64,000 nucleotides of DNA. Source: SHZI01 sp964417725. Lineage in GTDB: Bacteria > Pseudomonadota > Gammaproteobacteria > Steroidobacterales > GCA-2729495. The notes beneath the pieces were generated by a model that was not told the origin of the DNA, searched no databases, and worked only from the letters and a program-made list of their open reading frames with translations. Each line of letters begins with the position of its first letter. The first letter of the stretch is position 1. Where the stretch lies: assembly GCA_964417725.1 (NCBI GenBank), contig CAYQIV010000014.1, positions 1-64,000 of the forward strand, read 5' to 3'. Of the stretch, positions 1 through 7,087 are shown in pieces. The position numbers and the translations under genes were made by a program.

Positions 1-2
1 CG

Positions 3-260
3 GGGGTTGCCGGCCTGCAAAGCCAGGCCAACTTCCTTGCGCGGCTGCGCGAGGCCGTCAAGGCACAGCACGGCGTGGTGGCTGCCGAACGCCAGACCAG
101 CGACCGCATGGCCGCGCACTGGCGCGACGCCCGCGCCCACCACCTGGCCATGGCCCAGCTCGGCGAGCGCCAGGCCCGGCAGGCCGCCACGGCTGCGGCC
201 CGGCGCGAGCAGCGCGAGCTGGACGAAATCGCCGCCCGGCGGAAACCGGGCCCCGGTTGA
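3..260 (+). CDS. fliJ: FliJ, flagellar export chaperone (3' part only)
   Basis: The frame is open from the window edge and ends at the TGA at 258-260, so only about 85 C-terminal residues are present. They form one charged Ala/Arg/Glu/Gln-rich helix, with the REQRELDEIAARR stretch near the end that is typical of FliJ C-termini. FliJ is the small coiled-coil stalk protein of the flagellar type III ATPase complex (FliH-FliI-FliJ); it links the ATPase to FlhA and recycles export chaperones. Its place just before fliK fits the usual fliI-fliJ-fliK order. The call rests on composition, coiled-coil character and position, because FliJ sequences are weakly conserved. Confidence 0.75.
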   Translation, partial: GVAGLQSQANFLARLREAVKAQHGVVAAERQTSDRMAAHWRDARAHHLAMAQLGERQARQAATAAARREQRELDEIAARRKPGPG

Positions 261-273
261 GGCCACCGGTCGC

Positions 274-289
274 TGGCACGATGCTTGCT
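274..289 (+). promoter_or_regulatory. Sigma-54 promoter of fliK
   Basis: TGGCACG, four bases (ATGC), then TTGCT match the -24/-12 sigma-54 consensus exactly, with the GG and GC dinucleotides at correct spacing. The start of transcription should fall near 300, only a few bases before the fliK ATG at 304. Confidence 0.85.
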
Positions 290-303
290 TCATCTGACCA
301 CAG

Positions 304-1617
304 ATGAGCGACACCCCCCTTCAACTCCTGACCCTTCACGGCCCGCCGACGGGGCCTGCCGGCATGCCCGGGGCCGTGTCGACGACGCCCGCCGTGGCGA
401 TGCCAGCGGGCCAACCGGTGCCCGGTGCCGCGTCGCCCGCGGGCCACGCGCCGGCTGCTTTCGGCAGCCTGCTGGCAGGCCTGCTGCAGGCTGCACAGCC
501 CGTCGAGGACGCCACCGCGACGGTGCCGGCAGCAGACCCCGACGCAGGCGGTGAGCCCGTCGATGCCGCCGGGGCCAGCCCGGCCACGGTGCCTGGACCA
601 CTGCCCGGCATGGCGCCGCTGCCGCCGAACGGCATCCCCCCGCCGCCCTTCGGCAGCCTGCCGGCGGGCGGCAACGGACTGCCGGCCGGCGGCGAAAGGC
701 TGCCACCGGAAGCGGCCGGCCCGCTGTCCCCGGCACCCTCTCGCGATGGGCTGCACCCGGCCGCCGGGGCGGTCCAGCCGGTCGCCGCAGAGCCGCCGGC
801 TCCGGCCGGTCTGCCGGCCCTGCCGGCCATGGCATCGCGCGGCACCGTGGCGGCTGCCACCCGGGAGGCGGGCGCCGTGGATGGCACCGACGTGGATGCC
901 CTCCCCGACGACGCGACCCTGTTCCGCCCGCCGGCCGCAGGCGGCGCGGCCGCCGACACCCGGCGCCCGCCCGGCGAGCCCATCACCGTCCTGCGTGCGG
1001 ACGTCCCGGTGGCGGCCGCACGCCACGACACCGCGCTGCCACTGATGCAATGGATGGGGATGGCCGGCCAGTTCAACGCACCTGTCATGGCCGGCGACGG
1101 CCAGTCGCCCCCGGCCCCGACACTGCTGACGCCGTCGACAGCCACCATGGACGGCCCGGGCACGCGCGGACCGGGCCTCGGCCCGGCGTTGCCGCCGTTG
1201 CACGAGGCCGGCAACTGGGCACAGGGCCTCGGCGACCGGCTCGTCACCCTCGCCGGCAATCCCGGCCACCACACGGCGCGCCTGCAGCTCTACCCCGAGC
1301 AACTCGGCGCCCTGCAGGTCGAAATCCAGATGGCCGATGACACCGCGGAGGTGTGGATCGGCAGCAGCCACGCCGTGGCCCGGGAGGCGGTCGAGGCGGC
1401 CCTGCCGCGGTTGCGCGAGCTGTTTGCCGAGCAGGGCATCCAGCTGGTCCGTGCCGAAGTCGGCGACAGCGGCGGGCAGGCCCGTTCCGGCCATCATGAA
1501 GCGGCCACCGATGCGGCCCCACCCCCGGGCCGGCGGCCCGCCGCTCCGGCACCGCTGCCGGCCGCACTGCTGGCGGCCGCCCAGCCGACGACACGCCTCC
1601 TCGACACCTGGGCCTGA
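304..1617 (+). CDS. fliK: FliK, flagellar hook-length control protein
   Basis: 437 residues. About the first 290 residues are low-complexity Ala/Pro/Gly sequence, as expected of the secreted ruler part of FliK. Residues about 300-385 form the conserved Flg_hook domain, with LGDRLVTL, ARLQLYPEQLGALQVEI and LRELFAEQGIQLVRAEV; this part binds FlhB and switches export from hook to filament substrates. The ATG at 304 lies about four bases after the start expected from the sigma-54 promoter at 274-289 and has no visible Shine-Dalgarno, so the message may be nearly leaderless, or translation may start further in (next Met codon near 364). The gene follows fliJ and is separated by 162 bases from the fliL promoter region. 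Confidence 0.9.
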   Translation: MSDTPLQLLTLHGPPTGPAGMPGAVSTTPAVAMPAGQPVPGAASPAGHAPAAFGSLLAGLLQAAQPVEDATATVPAADPDAGGEPVDAAGASPATVPGPLPGMAPLPPNGIPPPPFGSLPAGGNGLPAGGERLPPEAAGPLSPAPSRDGLHPAAGAVQPVAAEPPAPAGLPALPAMASRGTVAAATREAGAVDGTDVDALPDDATLFRPPAAGGAAADTRRPPGEPITVLRADVPVAAARHDTALPLMQWMGMAGQFNAPVMAGDGQSPPAPTLLTPSTATMDGPGTRGPGLGPALPPLHEAGNWAQGLGDRLVTLAGNPGHHTARLQLYPEQLGALQVEIQMADDTAEVWIGSSHAVAREAVEAALPRLRELFAEQGIQLVRAEVGDSGGQARSGHHEAATDAAPPPGRRPAAPAPLPAALLAAAQPTTRLLDTWA

Positions 1618-1731
1618 ACCGGCGCCAGCATCCTGTCACCGCCGGTCGACGGTGCCATTTTCCCGTCCATCGGCGACCGACGATCTGTGTAACCACATGT
1701 TTTTATTAGCCATTGATAGGCCGTCAGTGGC

Positions 1732-1747
1732 TGGCACGGGTCTTGCT
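1732..1747 (+). promoter_or_regulatory. Sigma-54 promoter of the fliL operon
   Basis: TGGCACG, four bases (GGTC), then TTGCT is an exact sigma-54 -24/-12 element with the same two blocks as the fliK promoter. It lies 32 bases before the fliL ATG and probably drives fliLMNOPQR-flhBA and the genes after them. The AT-rich stretch just upstream (about 1690-1720) is a plausible activator site. Confidence 0.88.
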
Positions 1748-1779
1748 TTTCCCCTTCCGGGATCGCATGGAATGACCTC

Positions 1780-2364
1780 ATGGCCACCGACGAGAACGAC
1801 ACCCCCGAAGCCGCCGACGCGGCAACCCCCGACACCCCGCGCGCGGCCGGCGGCCTCGTCCGGACCATCGGCATCGGTGCCGGGCTGTTCGCCCTGCTCC
1901 TCGGCAGCCAGACGCTGGCGCCGGTCATCGGCTGCAGCGTCTTCCGCACGCTGACGCCCGGCTGTCCGCCCCCGGTGGAAGCATCGGCCGATGAGGGCGC
2001 CGACGGCGAAGCGGACGGCAAGGCCGTCAAGTTCGACCCGAAGAAGCCGCCGCTCTTTCTCGCCATCGACCCGCCGCTGATCGTCAACCTGCAGGACGAA
2101 AGCAAGGTGCGCTTCCTGCAGGTCGGCATCGAGTTCATGTCGCGAGACGAGGCGGTCATCGATGCGGTGACCACACACATGCCCGTGGTGCGCAACAACC
2201 TGCTGATGCTGCTCGGTGGCCAGACCGTCGACACGCTCACCGGCCGCGAGGGCAAGGAAGCGCTGCGCAAGCAGGCGCTGACCGAGGTCCAGTCGATCCT
2301 CAGGAAGAACACCGGCAAGGCCGGCCTGGAGGACCTCTACTTCACCAGCTTTGTCGTCCAGTAG
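1780..2364 (+). CDS. fliL: FliL, flagellar basal body protein
   Basis: 194 residues. A short cytoplasmic N-terminus rich in Asp/Ala is followed by one membrane segment (about residues 27-48). The periplasmic domain carries the FliL core: FLAIDPPLIVNLQDE, VRFLQVGIEFMSRD, and a C-terminus near IEDLYFTSFVVQ in form (here GLEDLYFTSFVVQ). FliL sits around the stator at the inner membrane and modulates torque and stator recruitment. It is the first gene after the sigma-54 promoter at 1732-1747 and ends five bases before fliM. Confidence 0.95.
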   Translation: MATDENDTPEAADAATPDTPRAAGGLVRTIGIGAGLFALLLGSQTLAPVIGCSVFRTLTPGCPPPVEASADEGADGEADGKAVKFDPKKPPLFLAIDPPLIVNLQDESKVRFLQVGIEFMSRDEAVIDAVTTHMPVVRNNLLMLLGGQTVDTLTGREGKEALRKQALTEVQSILRKNTGKAGLEDLYFTSFVVQ

Positions 2365-2369
2365 TCCAG

Positions 2370-3374
2370 ATGAACACACGCGAAATCCTCTCGGACGACG
2401 AGGCCCAGGCGCTGCGCGAACCGGCCCGGGATGAACCGGGCGACGAGCGCCCGAGGCCGGCCGGCGAGGTCGTCGACCTGCATGCCGACCACTGGGAACG
2501 CATCGCCGCCGATCGCCTGCCGGCACTCGATTCGATCATGGAGCGCATGAGCAGCCTGCTCAAGCTGAGCGGGCGGCGCTTCTTCCGCCAGTCGGTCGAC
2601 ATCACGCCACAGACGCTGCGCGACGAGCGCTGGGGCAACTACGTGCGCCGCCTGTCGGCACCGACCAACCTCAATGTTTTCACCATCGGCCCGACCGGGC
2701 GGCGCGGTGTCGCCTGCCTCGATGCCGATTTCGTCTTCTTCATCGCCGACCTGTTCTTCGGCGGTGACGGCAAGGCCACGCGCCCGGCGGAACTGCTCGA
2801 ATTCACGCAGATGGAGATCCGCCTGGTGCGCAAGTTTGTCGAGATCGTGCTCGGCGACATGCGCGAGGCCTGGAAGCCCTTCATCCGCCTCGACCTGTCG
2901 CTCGGCAACTCCGAGGTCAACCCGATCTTCGCCGCCGTGGCCGCCGGTTCAGACACGGTCGTCATCAACGGCTTCACCTGCACCGTCGCCGGACGCGAGT
3001 TCCGCTTCGATCTCGTATTGCCCGAATCGCTCGTCGAGCCGATCCGCCGCATGCAGGGCGCCGGAGCCGCGGATGGCCCGCAGAACGAGCGCAACCGCTG
3101 GGAAACCCATCTCAAGACCGACGTCCAGGATGCGCGCGTGACGCTGCGCGCCGTGCTCGGCCACACGACGATCAACCTGCGCGACATCAGCCAGGCACGA
3201 CCCGGCGACATCATCCCGCTCGAGGCGATCTCGCAGGTCACCCTGCTGGCCGGCGACACGCCGCTGATGGAAGGCACCCTCGGCGCGAGCCGCGGGCGCA
3301 ACGCAATCCGCATCACCCGGCCGGCAAACCGGGTCACCGTAGGAGAGAAGTATGGCCACCACGAACACGACTGA
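2370..3374 (+). CDS. fliM: FliM, flagellar motor switch protein
   Basis: 334 residues. FliM forms the middle of the C-ring, with CheY-P bound at its N-terminus, FliG through the central CheC-like domain, and FliN through the C-terminal SpoA domain. The core is well conserved (NVFTIGPTGRRGVACLDADFVFFIADLFFGGDG; the C-terminal part has GDIIPLE and a PLMEGTLG segment). The N-terminal CheY-binding motif, LSQAEIDALL in E. coli, is only partly kept here (ILSDDEAQALREP). The reading frame overlaps fliN by 23 bases. The altered N-terminus matters because no che genes lie in the operon. Confidence 0.95.
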   Translation: MNTREILSDDEAQALREPARDEPGDERPRPAGEVVDLHADHWERIAADRLPALDSIMERMSSLLKLSGRRFFRQSVDITPQTLRDERWGNYVRRLSAPTNLNVFTIGPTGRRGVACLDADFVFFIADLFFGGDGKATRPAELLEFTQMEIRLVRKFVEIVLGDMREAWKPFIRLDLSLGNSEVNPIFAAVAAGSDTVVINGFTCTVAGREFRFDLVLPESLVEPIRRMQGAGAADGPQNERNRWETHLKTDVQDARVTLRAVLGHTTINLRDISQARPGDIIPLEAISQVTLLAGDTPLMEGTLGASRGRNAIRITRPANRVTVGEKYGHHEHD

Positions 3375-3711
3375 GGGCGGCGGCACGCCGCAGGCCTTCC
3401 AGGCACCGGCCTTCGAGTCCGTGCCCGCCGGCCAGGCGGGCAGCGAGGCACGTCCCAACATCGACATGATCCTCGACGTGCCGGTGACACTGTCGCTGGA
3501 GGTGGGCCGCGCGCAGATCAGCGTCGGCCGCCTGCTGCGTCTGACGCAGGGCTCCGTTGTCGAACTGGACCGTCATGCCGGCGAGGCGCTCGACGTGCTG
3601 GTCAACGGTGCGCTGGTGGCACGCGGCGAGATCGTCATCATCAACGACAAGTTCGGCATCCGTCTGACCGACGTTGCCTCTCCGGCGGCCACCGTGCCGC
3701 AGGCGGGCTGA
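3352..3711 (+). CDS. fliN: FliN, flagellar motor switch protein
   Basis: 119 residues. A variable N-terminus of about 35 residues precedes the SpoA domain: NIDMILDVPVTLSLEVGR, LLRLTQGSVVELDRHAGE, and LVNGALVARGEIVIINDKFGIRLTD. FliN forms the base of the C-ring and docks FliH-FliI. The start at 3352 is supported by GGAGAGA a few bases upstream and makes the gene overlap the end of fliM by 23 bases, which suggests translational coupling. Its TGA is followed directly by the fliO ATG. Confidence 0.96.
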   Translation: MATTNTTEGGGTPQAFQAPAFESVPAGQAGSEARPNIDMILDVPVTLSLEVGRAQISVGRLLRLTQGSVVELDRHAGEALDVLVNGALVARGEIVIINDKFGIRLTDVASPAATVPQAG

Positions 3712-4092
3712 ATGGCCGCCGTACGCCCCATCGTGCGTGCCGGCGCCGCCAGCGCCGCACTGCTGCTGCCGCTGGCCGCCGGCGCCGCCGGCGAGGCGCC
3801 CGACATGATGGCGGCGACACTGCGCATGGCCCTCGGCCTCGTCGCCGTGCTCGCCGTGCTCGGCGGCACGGCCTGGCTGTCGCGCCGTTTCCGCGTCAGT
3901 GGCCGCCTGCAGGGCGGCCTGATCGAGATCATGAGCGGCATCTCGCTCGGCAGCCGCGAACGCCTCATCCTGGTGCGCGTCGGCGGCGAGCAGGTGCTGG
4001 TCGGCGTCAGTCCGGCCGGGATACGTACCCTCCACGTCATCGGCAAGTCCGCATCGGCCAACTTCGCCGACGTCATGGCGCGCAAGCCATGA
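3712..4092 (+). CDS. fliO: FliO, flagellar export assembly factor
   Basis: 126 residues. Two hydrophobic stretches are visible: a signal-like N-terminal one (about residues 8-25) and a membrane segment at about 35-55 (LRMALGLVAVLAVLGGTAWLS). The cytoplasmic tail contains IEIMSGISLGSRERLILVRVGGEQVLVGVSP, the recognisable FliO block. FliO helps assemble the FliP pore. The gene begins immediately after the fliN stop codon and overlaps fliP by four bases (ATGA). Confidence 0.92.
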   Translation: MAAVRPIVRAGAASAALLLPLAAGAAGEAPDMMAATLRMALGLVAVLAVLGGTAWLSRRFRVSGRLQGGLIEIMSGISLGSRERLILVRVGGEQVLVGVSPAGIRTLHVIGKSASANFADVMARKP

Positions 4093-4829
4093 AGCGCTGG
4101 TGGCCCCTGCTGCTGGTCCTGATGCCGGTGCTGGCGGTGGCCGAACCGGGCATCCCCGCACTGCAGCTCAGCGAGGATGCCGGTGGCGGCCGCACGTGGT
4201 CGGTGAGCGTGCAGATCCTGCTGCTGATGACGGCACTGACGCTGCTGCCGTCGCTGGTGCTGGCAGCCACTTCGTTCACGCGCATCATCATCGTCCTGGC
4301 GATCCTCCGCCAGGCCATCGGCATGCCGCAGACGCCACCGAATCAGGTGTTGGTGGGGCTGGCACTGTTCCTTACCTTCTTCGTCATGGGACCGGTCATC
4401 GAGCGCATCAACAGCGATGCGCTGCAGCCCTATCTCGCCGGCGAGATCGAACTCGGTGCTGCAGCGGACAGCGCCCAGGGCCCGCTGCGCGAGTTCATGC
4501 TGAGCCAGACCCGCGAACCGGACCTCGCGCTGTTCGCCGGCCTCGGCGGCCACGAGGGCTTCGCCACGCCGGCCGACGTGCCGCTCAGCGTGCTGCTGCC
4601 GAGTTTCCTGACCAGCGAGCTGAAAACCGCTTTCCAGATCGGTTTCCTGACCTTCATCCCCTTCCTGATCATCGATCTGGTGGTTTCCAGCGTGCTCATG
4701 TCGATGGGCATGATGATGCTCTCGCCGATGCTCATCGCCCTGCCTTTCAAGATCATGCTCTTCGTGCTGGTCGACGGCTGGACGCTGATCGTCAGCACGC
4801 TGGCCACCAGCTTCGCCGTCACCTCGTGA
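4089..4829 (+). CDS. fliP: FliP, flagellar type III export gate protein
   Basis: 246 residues, usual length. It has a cleavable signal peptide (residues 1-18 or so) and four membrane helices. Family blocks are clear: LVLAATSFTRIIIVLAILRQAIGMPQTPPNQVLVGLALFLTFF, PSFLTSELKTAFQIGFLTFIPFLIIDLVVSSVLMSMGMMMLSP. FliP pentamers with FliQ and FliR make the export gate in the inner membrane. The gene overlaps fliO by four bases and is followed 13 bases later by fliQ. Confidence 0.97.
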   Translation: MKRWWPLLLVLMPVLAVAEPGIPALQLSEDAGGGRTWSVSVQILLLMTALTLLPSLVLAATSFTRIIIVLAILRQAIGMPQTPPNQVLVGLALFLTFFVMGPVIERINSDALQPYLAGEIELGAAADSAQGPLREFMLSQTREPDLALFAGLGGHEGFATPADVPLSVLLPSFLTSELKTAFQIGFLTFIPFLIIDLVVSSVLMSMGMMMLSPMLIALPFKIMLFVLVDGWTLIVSTLATSFAVTS

Positions 4830-4842
4830 GGATCCTGCGCCG

Positions 4843-5112
4843 ATGAGTCCCGAAATGGTCCTGACCCTTGCCAGCGAGTCTCTCGGCATCACTGCGATGC
4901 TCGCGGCACCGATCCTCATCGTGACACTGGTCACCGGCGTGCTGATCGGCATCCTCCAGGCGGCGACGCAGATCAATGAGATGACGCTGTCGTTCATCCC
5001 CAAGCTGATGGCGCTGGCACTGACCCTGGTACTGGCCGGCCCGTGGATGCTGCAACTCATCACCGGCTACACGCGCACGCTGTTCAACAACATCCCGGGC
5101 ATGCTCGGCTGA
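4843..5112 (+). CDS. fliQ: FliQ, flagellar type III export gate protein
   Basis: 89 residues in two long hydrophobic helices, as in all FliQ proteins (PILIVTLVTGVLIGILQAATQINEMTLSFIPKLMALALTL). It forms the outer part of the FliPQR gate helix assembly. It lies between fliP and fliR with short spacers of 13 and 7 bases. Confidence 0.97.
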   Translation: MSPEMVLTLASESLGITAMLAAPILIVTLVTGVLIGILQAATQINEMTLSFIPKLMALALTLVLAGPWMLQLITGYTRTLFNNIPGMLG

Positions 5113-5119
5113 GGGCGGC

Positions 5120-5902
5120 ATGGACGCACCGGTCGACACCCTGACGAGCTTGGCCGACGGGCTGATGGCGGTGCTGTGGACGTTCATGCGCGTGTCGATG
5201 ATGATCGTCCTGGCCCCCCTGCTCGGCGCCATGTTCGTGCCGGCGCGCGTGCGTCTGCTGCTGGCGGTGGTGGTGTCCTTCGCCCTGGTGCCGATCTCGG
5301 GTGCGGTGCCGGACTTCGCCCCGCTCAGTCCGGATGGCCTGCTGGCCATCGCCCGCGAGCTGGCGCTGGGTGCCGCGATCGGCTTCGTGCTGCGCCTGGC
5401 CACCGAGGCCGCGCTGCTCGCCGGGCAGCTCATCTCGACGGGCATGGGCCTGTCCTTTGCCACGGTCGTCGACCCGCAGAACGGCGGCATGCCGCTGCTT
5501 GGGCGCTTCTACATCATCATCGCCTCGCTGGTGCTGCTGGCGACCAACGCCCACCTGTCGCTGATCGCCCTGACCGCGCAGAGCTATGCGGTGGTGCCGA
5601 TCGGCAGTGCCGGCCTCGGCACACCGGGGGCGCGCGCCATCGTCGATTTCGGCGCATTGATGTTCTCTGGCGCCGTGAGCCTCGCCCTGCCGTCGGTGGT
5701 CGCCATCCTGATGGCCAACATCGCCTTCGGCGTGGTCAGCCGCGCGGCACCGACCCTCAACCTCTTCGCTGTCGGCTTTCCGGTGACGATCCTCCTCGGG
5801 TTGCTGACGCTGGTGTGGTCGATCCGCACCCAGATGCCGGTCTGGGACGTGCAGGTCGGCAGCGCTTTCAGTCTGCTCACGCGGCTGCTCGGCGGGGGCT
5901 GA
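5120..5902 (+). CDS. fliR: FliR, flagellar type III export gate protein
   Basis: 260 residues with six or so hydrophobic segments. Conserved FliR blocks include RVSMMIVLAPLLGAMFVPARVRLLLAVVVSF, TEAALLAGQLISTGMGLSFATVVDPQNGG and NLFAVGFPVTILLGLLTL. FliR completes the export gate with FliP and FliQ and contacts FlhB. Only three bases separate its stop from the flhB start. Confidence 0.97.
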   Translation: MDAPVDTLTSLADGLMAVLWTFMRVSMMIVLAPLLGAMFVPARVRLLLAVVVSFALVPISGAVPDFAPLSPDGLLAIARELALGAAIGFVLRLATEAALLAGQLISTGMGLSFATVVDPQNGGMPLLGRFYIIIASLVLLATNAHLSLIALTAQSYAVVPIGSAGLGTPGARAIVDFGALMFSGAVSLALPSVVAILMANIAFGVVSRAAPTLNLFAVGFPVTILLGLLTLVWSIRTQMPVWDVQVGSAFSLLTRLLGGG

Positions 5903-5905
5903 GGC

Positions 5906-7051
5906 ATGTCGGAGAAACCCGCCAACGAACGCACCGAACAGGCCACGCCCAAGCGCCTCGAGGAAGCGCGCAAACGCGGCCAGATCCCGCGCTCACGCGA
6001 GCTGTCGATGGCCCTGGTGATGATCGCCGGCTCGCTGGTGCTGCTCGCCGGCCGTGGCCAGTACGTCGTCGACGTGCGGCAGATGATGATCCGCGCACTG
6101 TCGCCCGAGCGGCGCACGCTGGCCGACCCGGCCTACATGGCCAGCGCGCTGGGCGAGGCGGCGATGACAGCCCTGCAAAGCATCACGCCGCTGCTCATCG
6201 CCCTGTCGGCGACCGCGGCCTTCGGCACCATGGCCGTCGGTGGCTGGTTCCTCAGCCCGTCACCCCTGGCCTTCAAGTTCGAGCGCATCGATCCGCTCAA
6301 GGGCTTTGGCCGCATCTTCAGCCTCAACGGACTGGTCGAGGTGGTCAAGGCGCTGGCCAAGGCCGGCGTGATCGGTGGGGTCGCCGTGCTCTTCCTCAAT
6401 GCGTCGGCCGACACACTGCTCGGTCTCGGCCAGATGCCGCTGCACCAGGCGATGGCCAGCGCGATGTTCCTGAGCCTGGCGACCCTCGGCGTGTGCAGCG
6501 CGGCGTTGCTGCTGATCGCCGCTGTCGATGCGCCCTACCAGCTGTGGTCTTACCAGCGCCAGCTGCGCATGACGCGCCAGGAAGTGATGGACGAACTCAA
6601 GGAGTCGGAGGGCCGGCCCGAGGTCCGCAGCCGCATCCGCCAGCTCCAGCAGGAAGTCGCCAAACGCCGCATGCTCGCCGATGTCGCCACGGCCGACGTC
6701 GTCATCACCAACCCGACACACTTTGCCGTGGCCCTGCGCTACGAGGACGGTCGCATGCGCGCACCGGTGGTGGTCGCGAAGGGTGTCGATCATGTCGCGG
6801 CGCGCATTCGCGCGCTGGCCGACGAACACCGCGTGACGCGCTTCGAGGCCCCGCTGCTGGCCCGCGCGCTGTACTGGCACACGGACATCGGCCAGGAGAT
6901 CCCCTCATCGCTCTACCTCGCGGTGGCCCAGGTGCTGACGTGGGTCTACCGCCTGAAGGCGGTGCACGCCACCGGCGCACCGTTGCCGGAACCGCCGAAG
7001 GTCGAGGTCGACGAGGCGCTGGCGTCGCGCCCGACGATGCGGCGGCACTGA
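5906..7051 (+). CDS. flhB: FlhB, export apparatus substrate-specificity switch
   Basis: 381 residues. The N-terminus is the usual KPANERTEQATPKRLEEARKRGQIPRSREL, followed by four membrane segments, a charged linker and the cytoplasmic domain. The autocleavage motif NPTH is intact in VVITNPTHFAVALRY at about residue 270. Cleavage there, triggered by FliK, changes export from rod/hook to filament substrates. The gene is 36 bases before flhA and in the same operon. Confidence 0.97.
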   Translation: MSEKPANERTEQATPKRLEEARKRGQIPRSRELSMALVMIAGSLVLLAGRGQYVVDVRQMMIRALSPERRTLADPAYMASALGEAAMTALQSITPLLIALSATAAFGTMAVGGWFLSPSPLAFKFERIDPLKGFGRIFSLNGLVEVVKALAKAGVIGGVAVLFLNASADTLLGLGQMPLHQAMASAMFLSLATLGVCSAALLLIAAVDAPYQLWSYQRQLRMTRQEVMDELKESEGRPEVRSRIRQLQQEVAKRRMLADVATADVVITNPTHFAVALRYEDGRMRAPVVVAKGVDHVAARIRALADEHRVTRFEAPLLARALYWHTDIGQEIPSSLYLAVAQVLTWVYRLKAVHATGAPLPEPPKVEVDEALASRPTMRRH

Positions 7052-7087
7052 GACGGCACGGGTACGGCACAGACACGGGATGGTTGA

